Source: Candidatus Intestinimonas stercorigallinarum (GTDB lineage Bacteria > Bacillota > Clostridia > Oscillospirales > Oscillospiraceae). Taken from it: a DNA stretch of 15,244 nucleotides. The position numbers and the translations under genes were made by a program. How positions within the stretch are numbered: the stretch's first letter is position 1; each line of letters begins with the position of its first letter. The notes under the pieces are model-generated. The model saw only the letters and a list, made by a program, of their open reading frames with translations. It did no database searches and was not told the origin of the DNA. This document shows positions 8,537-14,863 of the stretch, piece by piece. The stretch lies in assembly GCA_019115345.1 (NCBI GenBank), contig DXDV01000011.1:1-15244 (forward strand), given 5' to 3'.

Positions 8537-8572
8537 CCGACTCCCCGCCCCGGTAACGGGACGGGGAGTCGG
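8537..8572 (-). other. Strong hairpin upstream of uppS
   Basis: Inverted repeat with 15-nt arms, CCGACTCCCCGCCCC (8537-8551) and GGGACGGGGAGTCGG (8558-8572). It pairs at 14 of 15 positions (one C-A mismatch) around a GGTAAC loop. It starts 41 bp after the frr stop and ends 16 bp before the uppS AGGAGG. Neither strand has a T run after the stem, so it does not look like an intrinsic terminator. It may stabilise or separate the upstream and downstream parts of the polycistronic mRNA. Confidence 0.65.
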
Positions 8573-8577
8573 TCATA

Positions 8578-8592
8578 CTGTGCCGCGCACAG
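8578..8592 (-). other. Small palindromic hairpin in the frr 3' region
   Basis: CTGTGC, a CGC loop, then GCACAG: a 6-bp perfect stem lying 21 bp after the frr stop and directly next to the larger 8537-8572 hairpin. On its own it is short enough to be chance. Confidence 0.35.
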
Positions 8593-8613
8593 ACTATGGT
8601 GATGGGGACGGCG

Positions 8614-9168
8614 TCACACCGCCATGAGCTCCTTTTCCTTCTTGGCCGCCAGCTCGTCCAGCTCCTTGCAGCGCTTGTCGGTCATGTCCTGGAGCTCCTT
8701 CTCGTACTCCTTGCAGTCGTCCTCGGTGATCTCCGACTTCTTCTGCTTGGCCTTGAGCTTGTCCATGGCGTCCCGGCGGATGTTGCGGATGGCCACCTTG
8801 CCGTTCTCAGCGTACTTTTTCACCTGCTTGGTAAGCTCCTTGCGGCGCTCCTCGGTGAGCTGGGGGAAGGCCAGCCGGATGGAGGTGCCGTCGTTCTGGG
8901 GGTTGATGCCCAGGTCGGAGACCTGGATGGCCTTCTCGATGGCCTTGAGGATGGAGCCGTCCCAGGGCTTGATGAGCAGCGTGCGGGGGTCGGGGGAAGA
9001 GATGGCGGCCACCTGGTTGATGGGGGTGGCGCTGCCGTAGTAGTCCACGGTGATCTTGTCCAGCACGGCGGCGTTGGCCCGGCCGGCCCGGACACCGGCG
9101 AAGTCGGAGACCACCACGTCCACCGTCTTCTGCATCTTCACGTCGTACTCCTTCAGGATCTCGTTCAT
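8614..9168 (-). CDS. frr: Ribosome recycling factor
   Basis: Splits the post-termination ribosome together with EF-G. 184 residues from the ATG at 9168, matching the usual 185. Family marks are FAGVRAGRANAAVLDKI near 23-39, a central beta domain with YYGSATPINQVA, and the C-terminal helix with RNIRRDAMDKLK and a Lys/Glu-rich three-helix bundle. An in-frame upstream start at 9189 exists but would overlap pyrH. The ATG at 9168 begins MNEILKEYD, the normal N-terminus, and its GGAGGAGAAG ribosome binding site is formed by the last codons of pyrH. The gap to pyrH is 1 bp, so translation is coupled. Confidence 0.97.
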   Translation of the reverse strand: MNEILKEYDVKMQKTVDVVVSDFAGVRAGRANAAVLDKITVDYYGSATPINQVAAISSPDPRTLLIKPWDGSILKAIEKAIQVSDLGINPQNDGTSIRLAFPQLTEERRKELTKQVKKYAENGKVAIRNIRRDAMDKLKAKQKKSEITEDDCKEYEKELQDMTDKRCKELDELAAKKEKELMAV

Positions 9169-9169
9169 T

Positions 9170-9892
9170 TCACTTCTCCTCCTTGACAATGGTGCCGATC
9201 TTCTCGCCCATGACCACCCGGTAGATATTTTCCGGGTCCTTGAGGGCGAAGAGGATGACGGGGATCTTGTTATCCATGGAGAGGGATGTGGCGGTGGTGT
9301 CCATCACCTCCAGGTGCTGGGCCAGCACGTCGTCGTAGCTGATGCTGTCGTACTTCACCGCCGTGGGGTCCTTCCTGGGGTCTGCGCTGTACACGCCGTC
9401 GATGTTCTTGGCCAGCAGGATGGCGTCGGCGTCGATCTCCGCCGCCCGCAGCACCGCGGCGGTGTCGGTGGAGAAAAAGGGGTTGCCGGTGCCGCAGCCG
9501 AAGATGACCACCCGGCCCTTTTCCATGTGGCGGATGGCCTTGGAGCGGATATAGGGCTCGGCCACGGCCCGCATCTCGATGGCGGTCTGGACCCGGACGT
9601 CCACGCCCTTCTGCTCCAGCACGTCGGCGATGGCCAGGGCGTTGATGGCGGTGGCCAGCATGCCCATGTGGTCGGCCCGGGTGCGCTCCATCCGGTCGCC
9701 GCCGTCCTTCAGGCCCCGCCAGAAGTTGCCGCCGCCCACCACAATGCCCACCTGGACACCGGTCTCCGTGCATTTTTTGATGACGTCGCAGACCTGGCCG
9801 ATCACGTCAAAATCCAGCCCCCGGCTGGCATCCCCGGCCAGAGCTTCGCCGCTGACCTTCAAGAGCACCCGCTTGTACTGCGGTTCAGGCAT
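9170..9892 (-). CDS. pyrH: UMP kinase
   Basis: Phosphorylates UMP to UDP in pyrimidine nucleotide synthesis; bacterial UMP kinases are hexamers of the amino-acid kinase fold. 240 residues from the ATG at 9892. Motifs are KRVLLKVSGEALAG (7-20), VVGGGNFWRG, the DHMGMLATAINALAI helix, FGCGTGNPFFSTDTAA and the C-terminal LLAKNIDGVY and DNKIPVILF. Earlier in-frame starts at 9925 and 9916 exist. The start at 9892 has AAGGGG about 8 nt upstream and gives the familiar MPEPQYKRVLLK beginning. It is the first gene of the long minus-strand operon and is followed by frr after 1 bp. Confidence 0.96.
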   Translation of the reverse strand: MPEPQYKRVLLKVSGEALAGDASRGLDFDVIGQVCDVIKKCTETGVQVGIVVGGGNFWRGLKDGGDRMERTRADHMGMLATAINALAIADVLEQKGVDVRVQTAIEMRAVAEPYIRSKAIRHMEKGRVVIFGCGTGNPFFSTDTAAVLRAAEIDADAILLAKNIDGVYSADPRKDPTAVKYDSISYDDVLAQHLEVMDTTATSLSMDNKIPVILFALKDPENIYRVVMGEKIGTIVKEEK

Positions 9893-10096
9893 AGAAATAT
9901 CCCCTTCCGTATCCATTTGTTTCAAAACCGCGGCCAGGACGGGTCCCTCCCTCCGGCGCGGAACGGCAGCACTGGACGCCCCGCGCTTCTAAGGGGACGT
10001 CAGTTCAGTAAACTCTATTTTAATATAACTTTTCCCTTTTGCATAGGGGGCAGTCCAGTTTTTTTACAAATTGTTCTTACCCCGCTGTACCCGCAC
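9893..10096 (-). promoter_or_regulatory. Upstream region of the pyrH operon with probable promoter
   Basis: Non-coding region between pyrH and the ald promoter. An AT-rich block at about 10011-10070 stands out from the GC-rich surroundings. On the minus strand it offers TAAAAT (10017-10022) or TATATT (10022-10027) as -10 candidates, and TTGTAA (10064-10069) followed 18 nt later by TATGCA (10040-10045). None is close to full consensus, so I do not choose one. The leader to pyrH would be roughly 110-150 nt. It contains a weak 6-bp inverted repeat (GCGCGG 9956-9961, CCGCGC 9981-9986). I recognise no known riboswitch. Confidence 0.4.
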
Positions 10097-10125
10097 TTGC
10101 GCCCCCGGCCTCCGGGTATTATAAT
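10097..10125 (+). promoter_or_regulatory. Sigma-A promoter of ald
   Basis: TTGCGC at 10097-10102 and a perfect TATAAT at 10120-10125, 17 bp apart. Transcription would start near 10132, giving a leader of about 38 nt with AAAGGAGG at 10154-10161, 8 nt before the ald ATG. The spacer contains a short perfect inverted repeat, CCCGG-CCT-CCGGG (10104-10116), which could be an operator or chance in GC-rich DNA. Confidence 0.75.
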
Positions 10126-10169
10126 AGGAGTGCGAAGACCCGCTGCACACAGGAAAGGAGGCAGTTTTT

Positions 10170-11285
10170 ATGTTGATCGGCATCCCCATGGAAGTAAAGC
10201 CCCAGGAATTCCGCGTGGCCCTTACCCCCGCCGGCGCCGACGCCTTGGTCCGCTCCGGCCACCAGGTGGTGGTCCAGAGCAGCGCCGGACTGGGCAGCGG
10301 CTTCTCCGATGAGGAGTATGAAGCCGCCGGCGCCCGAGTCTGCGACGATCACGAGGAGATCTTCCGCATTTCGGACATGATCGTCAAGGTCAAAGAGCCT
10401 CTGGAGAGTGAATTCCCCCTCCTCCGGCCCGGTCAGATCCTCTTCACCTACCTCCACCTCGCCCCCGACCGGAGGCTGACCCAGGCCATGCTGGAGCGGC
10501 GGGTAACAGGCATCGCCTATGAGACCGTCCAGCTTTCCGACGGCTTCCTCCCCCTGCTGGCCCCCATGAGCGAGGTGGCCGGCCGCATGGCCATCCAGGC
10601 GGGCGCCCGGCTGCTGGAGCAGACCCACGGCGGCCGGGGCGTGCTGCTGGGGGGCGTCCCCGGCGTGGAGAGCGCCCATGTGGCCGTCATCGGCGGCGGC
10701 AATGTGGGCACCAACGCGGTGAAGATGGCCGTGGGCCTGGGCGCTCAGGTGACGGTGGTGGATGTGTCCATCGAGCGGCTCACCTACCTGGACGACCTCT
10801 TCCAGGGCCGAGTGGTCACCCTGGCCTCCAACCCCTATAACATCGCCAAAACCGTCCAGTGGGCCGACCTGGTAGTGGGGGCCGTCCTCATCCCCGGCGC
10901 CATCGCCCCCCGCCTCATCACCGAGGGCATGGTCTGCCAGATGCGCCCCGGCTCGGTCATCATCGACGTGGCGGTGGACCAGGGCGGCATCGTGGAGACC
11001 ATCGACCACACCACCACCCACGAAAATCCCACCTACGTCAAGCACGGGGTCGTCCACTACGCCGTGAGCAACATGCCCGGCGCCGTCCCCCGCACCTCCA
11101 CCTTCGCCCTCACCAACGCCACCCTGCCCTATATCCGGGCCATCGCCGACCACGGCGCCGAGGAGGCCATGCGGCTGGACCCCGCCCTCCGGAAGGGCTT
11201 GAACACCTACCTGGGCAAGCTCACCCTGGCCTCCGTGGGCGAGATCCAGGGCATCCCCTTCACCCCCTCCGAGGAGCTCTTCTAA
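10170..11285 (+). CDS. ald: Alanine dehydrogenase
   Basis: NAD-dependent reversible oxidative deamination of L-alanine to pyruvate and ammonium. In anaerobes it serves alanine fermentation or re-oxidation of NADH; the direction here is unknown. 371 residues, the usual length, and the numbering matches the family well. R15 and K75 (IVKVKEP) contact pyruvate, H96 (YLHLA) is the catalytic histidine, GGGNVGTNA at 175-183 is the NAD Rossmann motif, and D270 (VAVDQGG) is the catalytic aspartate. The start is fixed by AAAGGAGG 8 nt before the ATG. The gene is alone, divergent from the pyrH operon and convergent with the radical SAM operon, with its own promoter and terminator. The glycine-rich motif and catalytic pair are intact. 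Confidence 0.96.
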   Translation: MLIGIPMEVKPQEFRVALTPAGADALVRSGHQVVVQSSAGLGSGFSDEEYEAAGARVCDDHEEIFRISDMIVKVKEPLESEFPLLRPGQILFTYLHLAPDRRLTQAMLERRVTGIAYETVQLSDGFLPLLAPMSEVAGRMAIQAGARLLEQTHGGRGVLLGGVPGVESAHVAVIGGGNVGTNAVKMAVGLGAQVTVVDVSIERLTYLDDLFQGRVVTLASNPYNIAKTVQWADLVVGAVLIPGAIAPRLITEGMVCQMRPGSVIIDVAVDQGGIVETIDHTTTHENPTYVKHGVVHYAVSNMPGAVPRTSTFALTNATLPYIRAIADHGAEEAMRLDPALRKGLNTYLGKLTLASVGEIQGIPFTPSEELF

Positions 11286-11316
11286 TACGCTTTTCGCCCT
11301 CCGTTCTTCCCACCGG

Positions 11317-11347
11317 CGTCCCGGGGCAGTCCGCGTGCCCCGGGACG
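11317..11347. other. Perfect 12-bp inverted repeat after ald
   Basis: CGTCCCGGGGCA (11317-11328) and TGCCCCGGGACG (11336-11347) around a 7-nt loop, 31 bp after the ald stop. It is followed on the plus strand by TCTCCCTCTG, which is pyrimidine-rich but has no T run. It could be the first stop signal of ald or a 3'-end stabilising stem. Confidence 0.6.
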
Positions 11348-11370
11348 TCTCCCTCTGCCGGGAAAGCCTT

Positions 11371-11397
11371 TCAGGGCAGGGTCCGCGCAAGCCCTGA
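11371..11397. other. Short inverted repeat
   Basis: TCAGGGC (11371-11377) and GCCCTGA (11391-11397), a 7-bp perfect stem with a 13-nt loop, in the non-coding stretch between ald and the radical SAM gene. Weak taken alone. Confidence 0.3.
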
Positions 11398-11443
11398 CGG
11401 AGCGGAGCCCCTCGCGCAGGCGGTCAGCCGTCTGTAACCGAAG

Positions 11444-11501
11444 AAGCCATACACGGGTCCGAATCCCTCTGTTCGGACCGTGTATGGCTTTCTGTCTTTG
11501 T
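11444..11501 (+). terminator. Intrinsic terminator, possibly bidirectional
   Basis: A 19-bp stem with one bulged G (left arm 11444-11463, right arm 11472-11490), built on AAGCCATACACGG pairing with CCGTGTATGGCTT, and an 8-nt loop. On the plus strand it is followed by TCTGTCTTTGTT, so it can end ald transcription about 160 bp after the stop. On the minus strand the stem is followed by CTTCTTCGG, so it may also serve the convergent radical SAM operon. Confidence 0.75.
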
Positions 11502-11522
11502 TCTGCCGCCGAACGGCTCCGC

Positions 11523-11572
11523 GCGTGCCGGCCGCATACAGGCGAAAGGAAACTCCGCTTCCGCCGGCACGC
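11523..11572. other. Large inverted repeat next to the radical SAM gene 3' end
   Basis: GCGTGCCGGC (11523-11532) and GCCGGCACGC (11563-11572) form a perfect 10-bp stem. Read on the minus strand, an alternative inner 8-bp stem can form (GGCGGAAG with CTTTCGCC, one G-T pair), competing for the end of the outer stem. It lies just downstream of the radical SAM stop, with no T run. The whole 11286-11586 interval has no credible gene; its content is these hairpins. Confidence 0.5.
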
Positions 11573-11586
11573 CCCGAGGTCCTTGC

Positions 11587-12456
11587 TCAGAATCCCCGGC
11601 TCCACTCCGGGCGCATACCCTCACCGCTCTCCAATACCCGGTCCAGCCGGGCCAGGAAATGGGCCCGGTCCTCCGGCAGGCTCCCCTTCAGGGGGACATA
11701 GTTGGAGGCGTGGTCGCAGGTGAAGTGGAGGGGATCGACGTCCAGCTTCTCCAGGAGGAGCCGGATCTCTTGGAGGCTCTCCGTGGGGGTGATGGGCGTA
11801 AACCGCCCCGCCCGCCAGTCGTCGTAGAGCTCGGTGCCGGGGTAGAGGGTCAGGGTGAGGGCGGAGAGGTGGCGGGGCTTCATCTCGTTCATCATGGCGG
11901 CGGTCTCCAGGATGTGCTCCCGGCTGCCCTCCCGTCCCCCCAGGCCCAGCAGGATCATGACCCACAGGTCTATGCCCGCCTCCCGGAGCCGGACGCCGGC
12001 CTCCAGCATCTCCTGGGCGTCCACGCCCTTCTTCACCTTCCGGAGGAGGGCGCCGCTCCCCGTCTCCACCCCCAGGTAGGCCCGGGCCAGGCCGTGCTCC
12101 CGCAGCAGCTTCAGCTCCTCCGGGGTCTTGGTAAGGGTGCTCCGGGGCCCGGCGTAAATGGTCACCTTCTCCAGAGAGGGGAAGGCGGCGTAGAGGGCGT
12201 CCAGGATGGTGACGAGGTCGTTGGTGCGCATGACGATGGCGTCCCCGTCGCAGAGAAAGACCCGGCGCACATCCCCGTAGTAGGCCTTGGCCATGCGGAT
12301 GTCCTCCAGGATGTCCGCCATGGGCCGGACGCGGAACTTCTTGTCCCGGTACATATTACAAAAGGTGCAGGTGTTGTTGGAGCAGCCCACCGTGGCCTGG
12401 AGCAGGTAGCTCTTCCACTCTCCGGGCGGCCGGTAGATGTCGCCTTCGTATCTCAC
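11587..12456 (-). CDS. Radical SAM protein of unknown substrate
   Basis: Iron-sulphur enzyme of the radical SAM superfamily. 289 residues. The cluster-binding cysteines are in GCSNNTCTFCNMY as C25, C30 and C33, a CX4CX2C spacing. I recall the same spacing in a group of firmicute radical SAM proteins beginning with LLQATVGCS-like sequences, so I do not take it as damage. Further superfamily marks are VFLCDGDAI (66-74), YLGVETGSG for SAM binding (about 126-134) and GLGG in the barrel. No B12-binding, SPASM or TRAM domain is seen, and the C-terminal 60 residues are unassigned. The start is a GTG at 12456, 3 bp after the hisC stop, with GGAGG 8 nt upstream inside the hisC end. Context (hisC, DUF951) does not reveal the substrate. 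Confidence 0.9.
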   Translation of the reverse strand: MRYEGDIYRPPGEWKSYLLQATVGCSNNTCTFCNMYRDKKFRVRPMADILEDIRMAKAYYGDVRRVFLCDGDAIVMRTNDLVTILDALYAAFPSLEKVTIYAGPRSTLTKTPEELKLLREHGLARAYLGVETGSGALLRKVKKGVDAQEMLEAGVRLREAGIDLWVMILLGLGGREGSREHILETAAMMNEMKPRHLSALTLTLYPGTELYDDWRAGRFTPITPTESLQEIRLLLEKLDVDPLHFTCDHASNYVPLKGSLPEDRAHFLARLDRVLESGEGMRPEWSRGF

Positions 12457-12459
12457 AGA

Positions 12460-13524
12460 TCATTCCTCCGTCAATGCCTTCATGGCCTGGTACAGGGCCT
12501 CCATCTCCTCGTCGGTGCCCACGGTGATGCGCAGGTAGTCGGAGATCCTGGGCTGGTCGAACCAGCGCACCAGGATGCCCCGCTGCCGCAGGCCGTCCAG
12601 GAGGGCTTTTGCGGCCACCCTCGGATGGTGGACGAAGAGGAAGTTGGCCTTGGAGTCGGTGACGGCAAAGCCCAGGGCCCGCAGCCGCTCCGCCGCCCGG
12701 TCCCGGGTGGCGGTCACCTTGGCCGTCTGCGCCTCAAAATAGGCGGCGTCCTCCATGGCGGCGGCGGCGGCGGCCTGCGCCGCCCGGTCCACGGTGTAGG
12801 AGTTGATGGAGTCCCGGACGCACCGGAGGGCGGCCATCAGGTGGGGGTGGCCCAGGGCGTAGCCCACCCGCAGCCCGGCCAGGCCGTGGCCCTTGGAGAG
12901 GGTGCGCACCACCACCAGGTTCTCATACCGGTCCACCAGGGCGTCGGCGGATACTCCGCCGAAGTCGATGTACGCCTCGTCCACCAGCACCACCGCCTGG
13001 GGGTTGGCCTCCAGGATGCGGATGAGGTCCGCCCGGTCCACCGCCCGGCCGGTGGGGGCGTTGGGATTTGCCACCACCACGCCGCCGGCGTCCCCGGCGC
13101 AGAAGGGGTCCACCGGCAGGGAGAAATCCCCGGCGAGGGGGATGAGCCGGGGCGTGAGGCCGAAGTATTCGGCGTAGACGGCGTAAAAGGTGTAGGTGAT
13201 GTCGGCAAAGAGGACGGGCCGGTCCGGGTCAAAGAAGGCCTGGAAGCAGAAGGCCAGCACCTCGTCGGAGCCGTTGCCGGGAAAGACCTGCTCCGGGGAG
13301 AGGCCGTGGGCGGCGGCGATGGCGGCGCGGAGCTGGGTACACTCCGGGTCGGGGTAGAGGCGCAGCCGGTCGTCCGCCGCCTGCCGCAGGGCCTCCAGGG
13401 CCTTTGGCGAGGGGGGATAGGGGTTCTCGTTGGTGTTGAGCTTGATAAAGACCCGGTCCTTGGGCTGCTCCCCCGGCACATAGGGGACCATGTCCCGGAT
13501 CCGGGCGCTCCAGTATTTTTTCAC
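12460..13524 (-). CDS. hisC: Histidinol-phosphate aminotransferase family protein
   Basis: PLP-dependent class I/II aminotransferase. In the family it converts imidazole-acetol phosphate to histidinol phosphate, and many members also act on aromatic amino acids. 354 residues from a GTG start at 13524 that overlaps the DUF951 stop as GTGA, with GGAGGAG 5 nt upstream. Marks are KLNTNENPYPPSP (28-40), RLYPDPECTQLR (55-66), GNGSDE (83-88), NPNAPTG (153-159), DEAYIDF (182-188) and the PLP lysine K211 in LSKGHGLAGLRVGY. The frame stays open far upstream, but only this start has a ribosome binding site and the family N-terminus. No other his gene is in the window, so the physiological substrate is open. 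CobD-like or aromatic aminotransferases are the alternatives. Confidence 0.9.
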   Translation of the reverse strand: MKKYWSARIRDMVPYVPGEQPKDRVFIKLNTNENPYPPSPKALEALRQAADDRLRLYPDPECTQLRAAIAAAHGLSPEQVFPGNGSDEVLAFCFQAFFDPDRPVLFADITYTFYAVYAEYFGLTPRLIPLAGDFSLPVDPFCAGDAGGVVVANPNAPTGRAVDRADLIRILEANPQAVVLVDEAYIDFGGVSADALVDRYENLVVVRTLSKGHGLAGLRVGYALGHPHLMAALRCVRDSINSYTVDRAAQAAAAAAMEDAAYFEAQTAKVTATRDRAAERLRALGFAVTDSKANFLFVHHPRVAAKALLDGLRQRGILVRWFDQPRISDYLRITVGTDEEMEALYQAMKALTEE

Positions 13525-13712
13525 GGCCGCTCCTCCTCCCGCAGGATCTTCTTGATGTTCTTCTCCGCCTTGCTCCGGGGCAGCATGACCTCGTGGCCGC
13601 AGCCCTGGCAGCGGAGCCGGAAGTCCATCCCCACCCGCAGCACCAGCCACTCCTTGCTGCCGCAGGGATGGGGCTTTTTCATCTCCAAAATGTCGCCCAG
13701 ACGCACATCCAT
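13521..13712 (-). CDS. DUF951 family mini-protein
   Basis: A 63-residue conserved firmicute protein of unknown function. It starts MDVRLGDILEMKKPHPCGSK and continues with W22, then FRLRCQGCGHEVMLPRSK. C17, C35 and C38 suggest a small metal-binding or ribbon fold, and the basic C-terminal half a nucleic-acid contact; both are inference. An ATG 27 bp upstream (13739) is in frame, but the start at 13712 has GGAAGGAGG 8 nt before it and gives the family beginning. It is the first gene of a three-gene operon behind a consensus promoter and overlaps hisC by 4 bp. From memory it belongs with YyzM of Bacillus, which is encoded near translation and single-strand-binding protein genes. Confidence 0.88.
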   Translation of the reverse strand: MDVRLGDILEMKKPHPCGSKEWLVLRVGMDFRLRCQGCGHEVMLPRSKAEKNIKKILREEERP

Positions 13713-13752
13713 GGTGGGCGCCTCCTTCCCGCAGATCACAGTTAATTATTTC

Positions 13753-13781
13753 ATTATAGGTTCCCCGGCTCCTCCTGTCAA
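13753..13781 (-). promoter_or_regulatory. Consensus sigma-A promoter of the DUF951-hisC-radical SAM operon
   Basis: On the minus strand, a perfect TTGACA (13776-13781) and a perfect TATAAT (13753-13758) are separated by exactly 17 bp. Transcription should start near 13746, leaving a short leader of about 34 nt that carries the DUF951 ribosome binding site. This is the strongest promoter in the window by sequence. Confidence 0.9.
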
Positions 13782-13849
13782 TTCCGGCTTTCCCGGCGCA
13801 TATAGTGACGTATCCGCAAAAAACGGGACCACAGAAAGGAATGATCGGG

Positions 13850-14782
13850 ATGCTCAGCCGCTTTCTTCCCGAGGGCAGACGCCTGGAGACCCCGGAGAAC
13901 CGGGCCGCCTGTTCCTCCCTGTCCGGATTGCTCGCCGCCCGGGACCGGGGCCAGATCCTGGAGGGCATGGCCCTCTCCTGCTCCCCGGAGCACGACCTCA
14001 CCGTGGCTCTGGGGCCCTTCCTGGGGGTCATCCCCCGGCCGGAGACCGCCGTGGGGGTGGCCGAGGGCGCCGTCCGGGACATCGCCATCCTCTCCCGGGT
14101 GGGCAAGCCGGTGTGCTTCCTGGTGGAGGGGGTCACGGAGGGTCCGGAAGGGCCCCGGCTCCTCCTCTCCCGCCGCCGGGCCCAGGTGCTGGCCCGGGAG
14201 GCCCTCATGGACCGGCTGCGCCCCGGCATGGTCCTCCCCTGCACCGTCACCCATCTGGAACCCTTCGGCGCCTTCGTGGACATGGGCTGCGGCCTGGTGT
14301 CCATGATCGGCATTGAGCACCTCTCGGTCTCCCGCATCCCCCACCCCTCCTGCCGCTTTACCGTGGGCCAGGAGATCTTCGCCGCCGTGCTGGACACCGA
14401 CCCGGCGCTGGGCCGGGTGCGGCTCACCCACCGGGAGCTGCTGGGCACCTGGGAGGAGAACGCCCGGCGGCTGACCCCCGGCATGACGGTGGCGGGCTGG
14501 GTCCGGGGCATCAAGGACTACGGCGCCTTCGTGGAGCTCTTCCCCAACCTGTCCGGCCTGGCCGAGCCCCGGGCCGACCTCCAGGAGGGGGACCGGGTGT
14601 CCGTCTTTCTCAAGGCCATCCTCCCCGAGCGCATGAAGATCAAGCTCCTCGTCATCGACCGCCTGCCCCCGGAGCCCGCCCCGCCGCCCATTACCTACTT
14701 CATCACCGACGGGCGGCTGGGCCACTGGCGCTACGCCCCGGAGGGCTGCCGCCGGCCGGGCCTGGAGACGGATTTTCTGTGA
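13850..14782 (+). CDS. S1 RNA-binding domain protein (ribosomal protein S1-like)
   Basis: 310 residues with what look like three S1-type OB folds. The first (about 33-110) is divergent, with an EGM-LTVALGPFLGVIPRPE pattern and an end like LLLSRRRAQ. The second (about 124-196) has RPGMVLPCTVTHLEPFGAFVDM and ends VRLTHRE. The third (about 208-272) has PGMTVAGWVRGIKDYGAFVEL and LSGLAEP. A 38-residue tail without clear similarity follows. S1 repeats bind single-stranded RNA; a role in translation or RNA metabolism is likely but not shown. Whether this is the cell's only S1 or a paralogue cannot be told. The ATG at 13850 has GAAAGGA 9 nt upstream. An ATG at 13841 touches that sequence, and an in-frame GTG at 13805 is poorer. 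A TATAGT at 13801-13806 is a possible -10, with no good -35. A terminator follows the gene. Confidence 0.82.
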   Translation: MLSRFLPEGRRLETPENRAACSSLSGLLAARDRGQILEGMALSCSPEHDLTVALGPFLGVIPRPETAVGVAEGAVRDIAILSRVGKPVCFLVEGVTEGPEGPRLLLSRRRAQVLAREALMDRLRPGMVLPCTVTHLEPFGAFVDMGCGLVSMIGIEHLSVSRIPHPSCRFTVGQEIFAAVLDTDPALGRVRLTHRELLGTWEENARRLTPGMTVAGWVRGIKDYGAFVELFPNLSGLAEPRADLQEGDRVSVFLKAILPERMKIKLLVIDRLPPEPAPPPITYFITDGRLGHWRYAPEGCRRPGLETDFL

Positions 14783-14786
14783 ACCC

Positions 14787-14815
14787 TTTACGCCGGCTCG
14801 AACACATGTTAGAAT
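14787..14815 (+). promoter_or_regulatory. Probable promoter of rarA
   Basis: TTTACG (14787-14792), 17 bp, then TAGAAT (14810-14815), with a TG at 14807-14808 giving an extended -10 (TGTTAGAAT). The start point would fall near 14822, inside the S1-gene terminator hairpin, so the -10 shares bases with the left arm of that stem. Confidence 0.5.
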
Positions 14816-14849
14816 GGAGGGGAGCGATCCCCTCCATTCTCTTTTCTTT
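14811..14849 (+). terminator. Intrinsic terminator of the S1-domain gene
   Basis: Perfect 12-bp stem AGAATGGAGGGG (14811-14822) and CCCCTCCATTCT (14829-14840) with a 6-nt loop, followed by CTTTTCTTT. It starts 28 bp after the S1-gene stop. The rarA ribosome binding site GGGAGG (14850-14855) begins immediately after the T-rich tail. Confidence 0.85.
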
Positions 14850-14863
14850 GGGAGGTGTCTGGC

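Noticed and set aside
9893..10169. Possible riboswitch or T-box leader before pyrH or ald.
   Set aside because: The ald leader is only about 38 nt, and the pyrH leader shows only a 6-bp inverted repeat; no conserved motif such as a T-box sequence is seen.
10119..11390. A 423-codon minus-strand frame opposite ald.
   Set aside because: Fully antisense to a complete alanine dehydrogenase with every catalytic residue; same GC-shadow composition.
11425..11482. A tRNA-like look (GGGTCCGAATCCC resembling a T-arm, with TCTGTAAC upstream).
   Set aside because: No matching acceptor stem or D-arm can be drawn, and the bases are better explained by the 19-bp terminator stem.
11282..11701. Small frames (65-110 codons) on both strands between ald and the radical SAM gene.
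   Set aside because: Arg/Pro/Ser-rich translations without similarity to anything I know and without convincing ribosome binding sites. They run through the hairpins or overlap real genes.
13525..14514. Upstream extension of the hisC frame to a 684-residue protein.
   Set aside because: The extension runs over DUF951, the consensus promoter and the S1 gene in antisense. The GTG at 13524 with GGAGGAG gives the normal family length and N-terminus.
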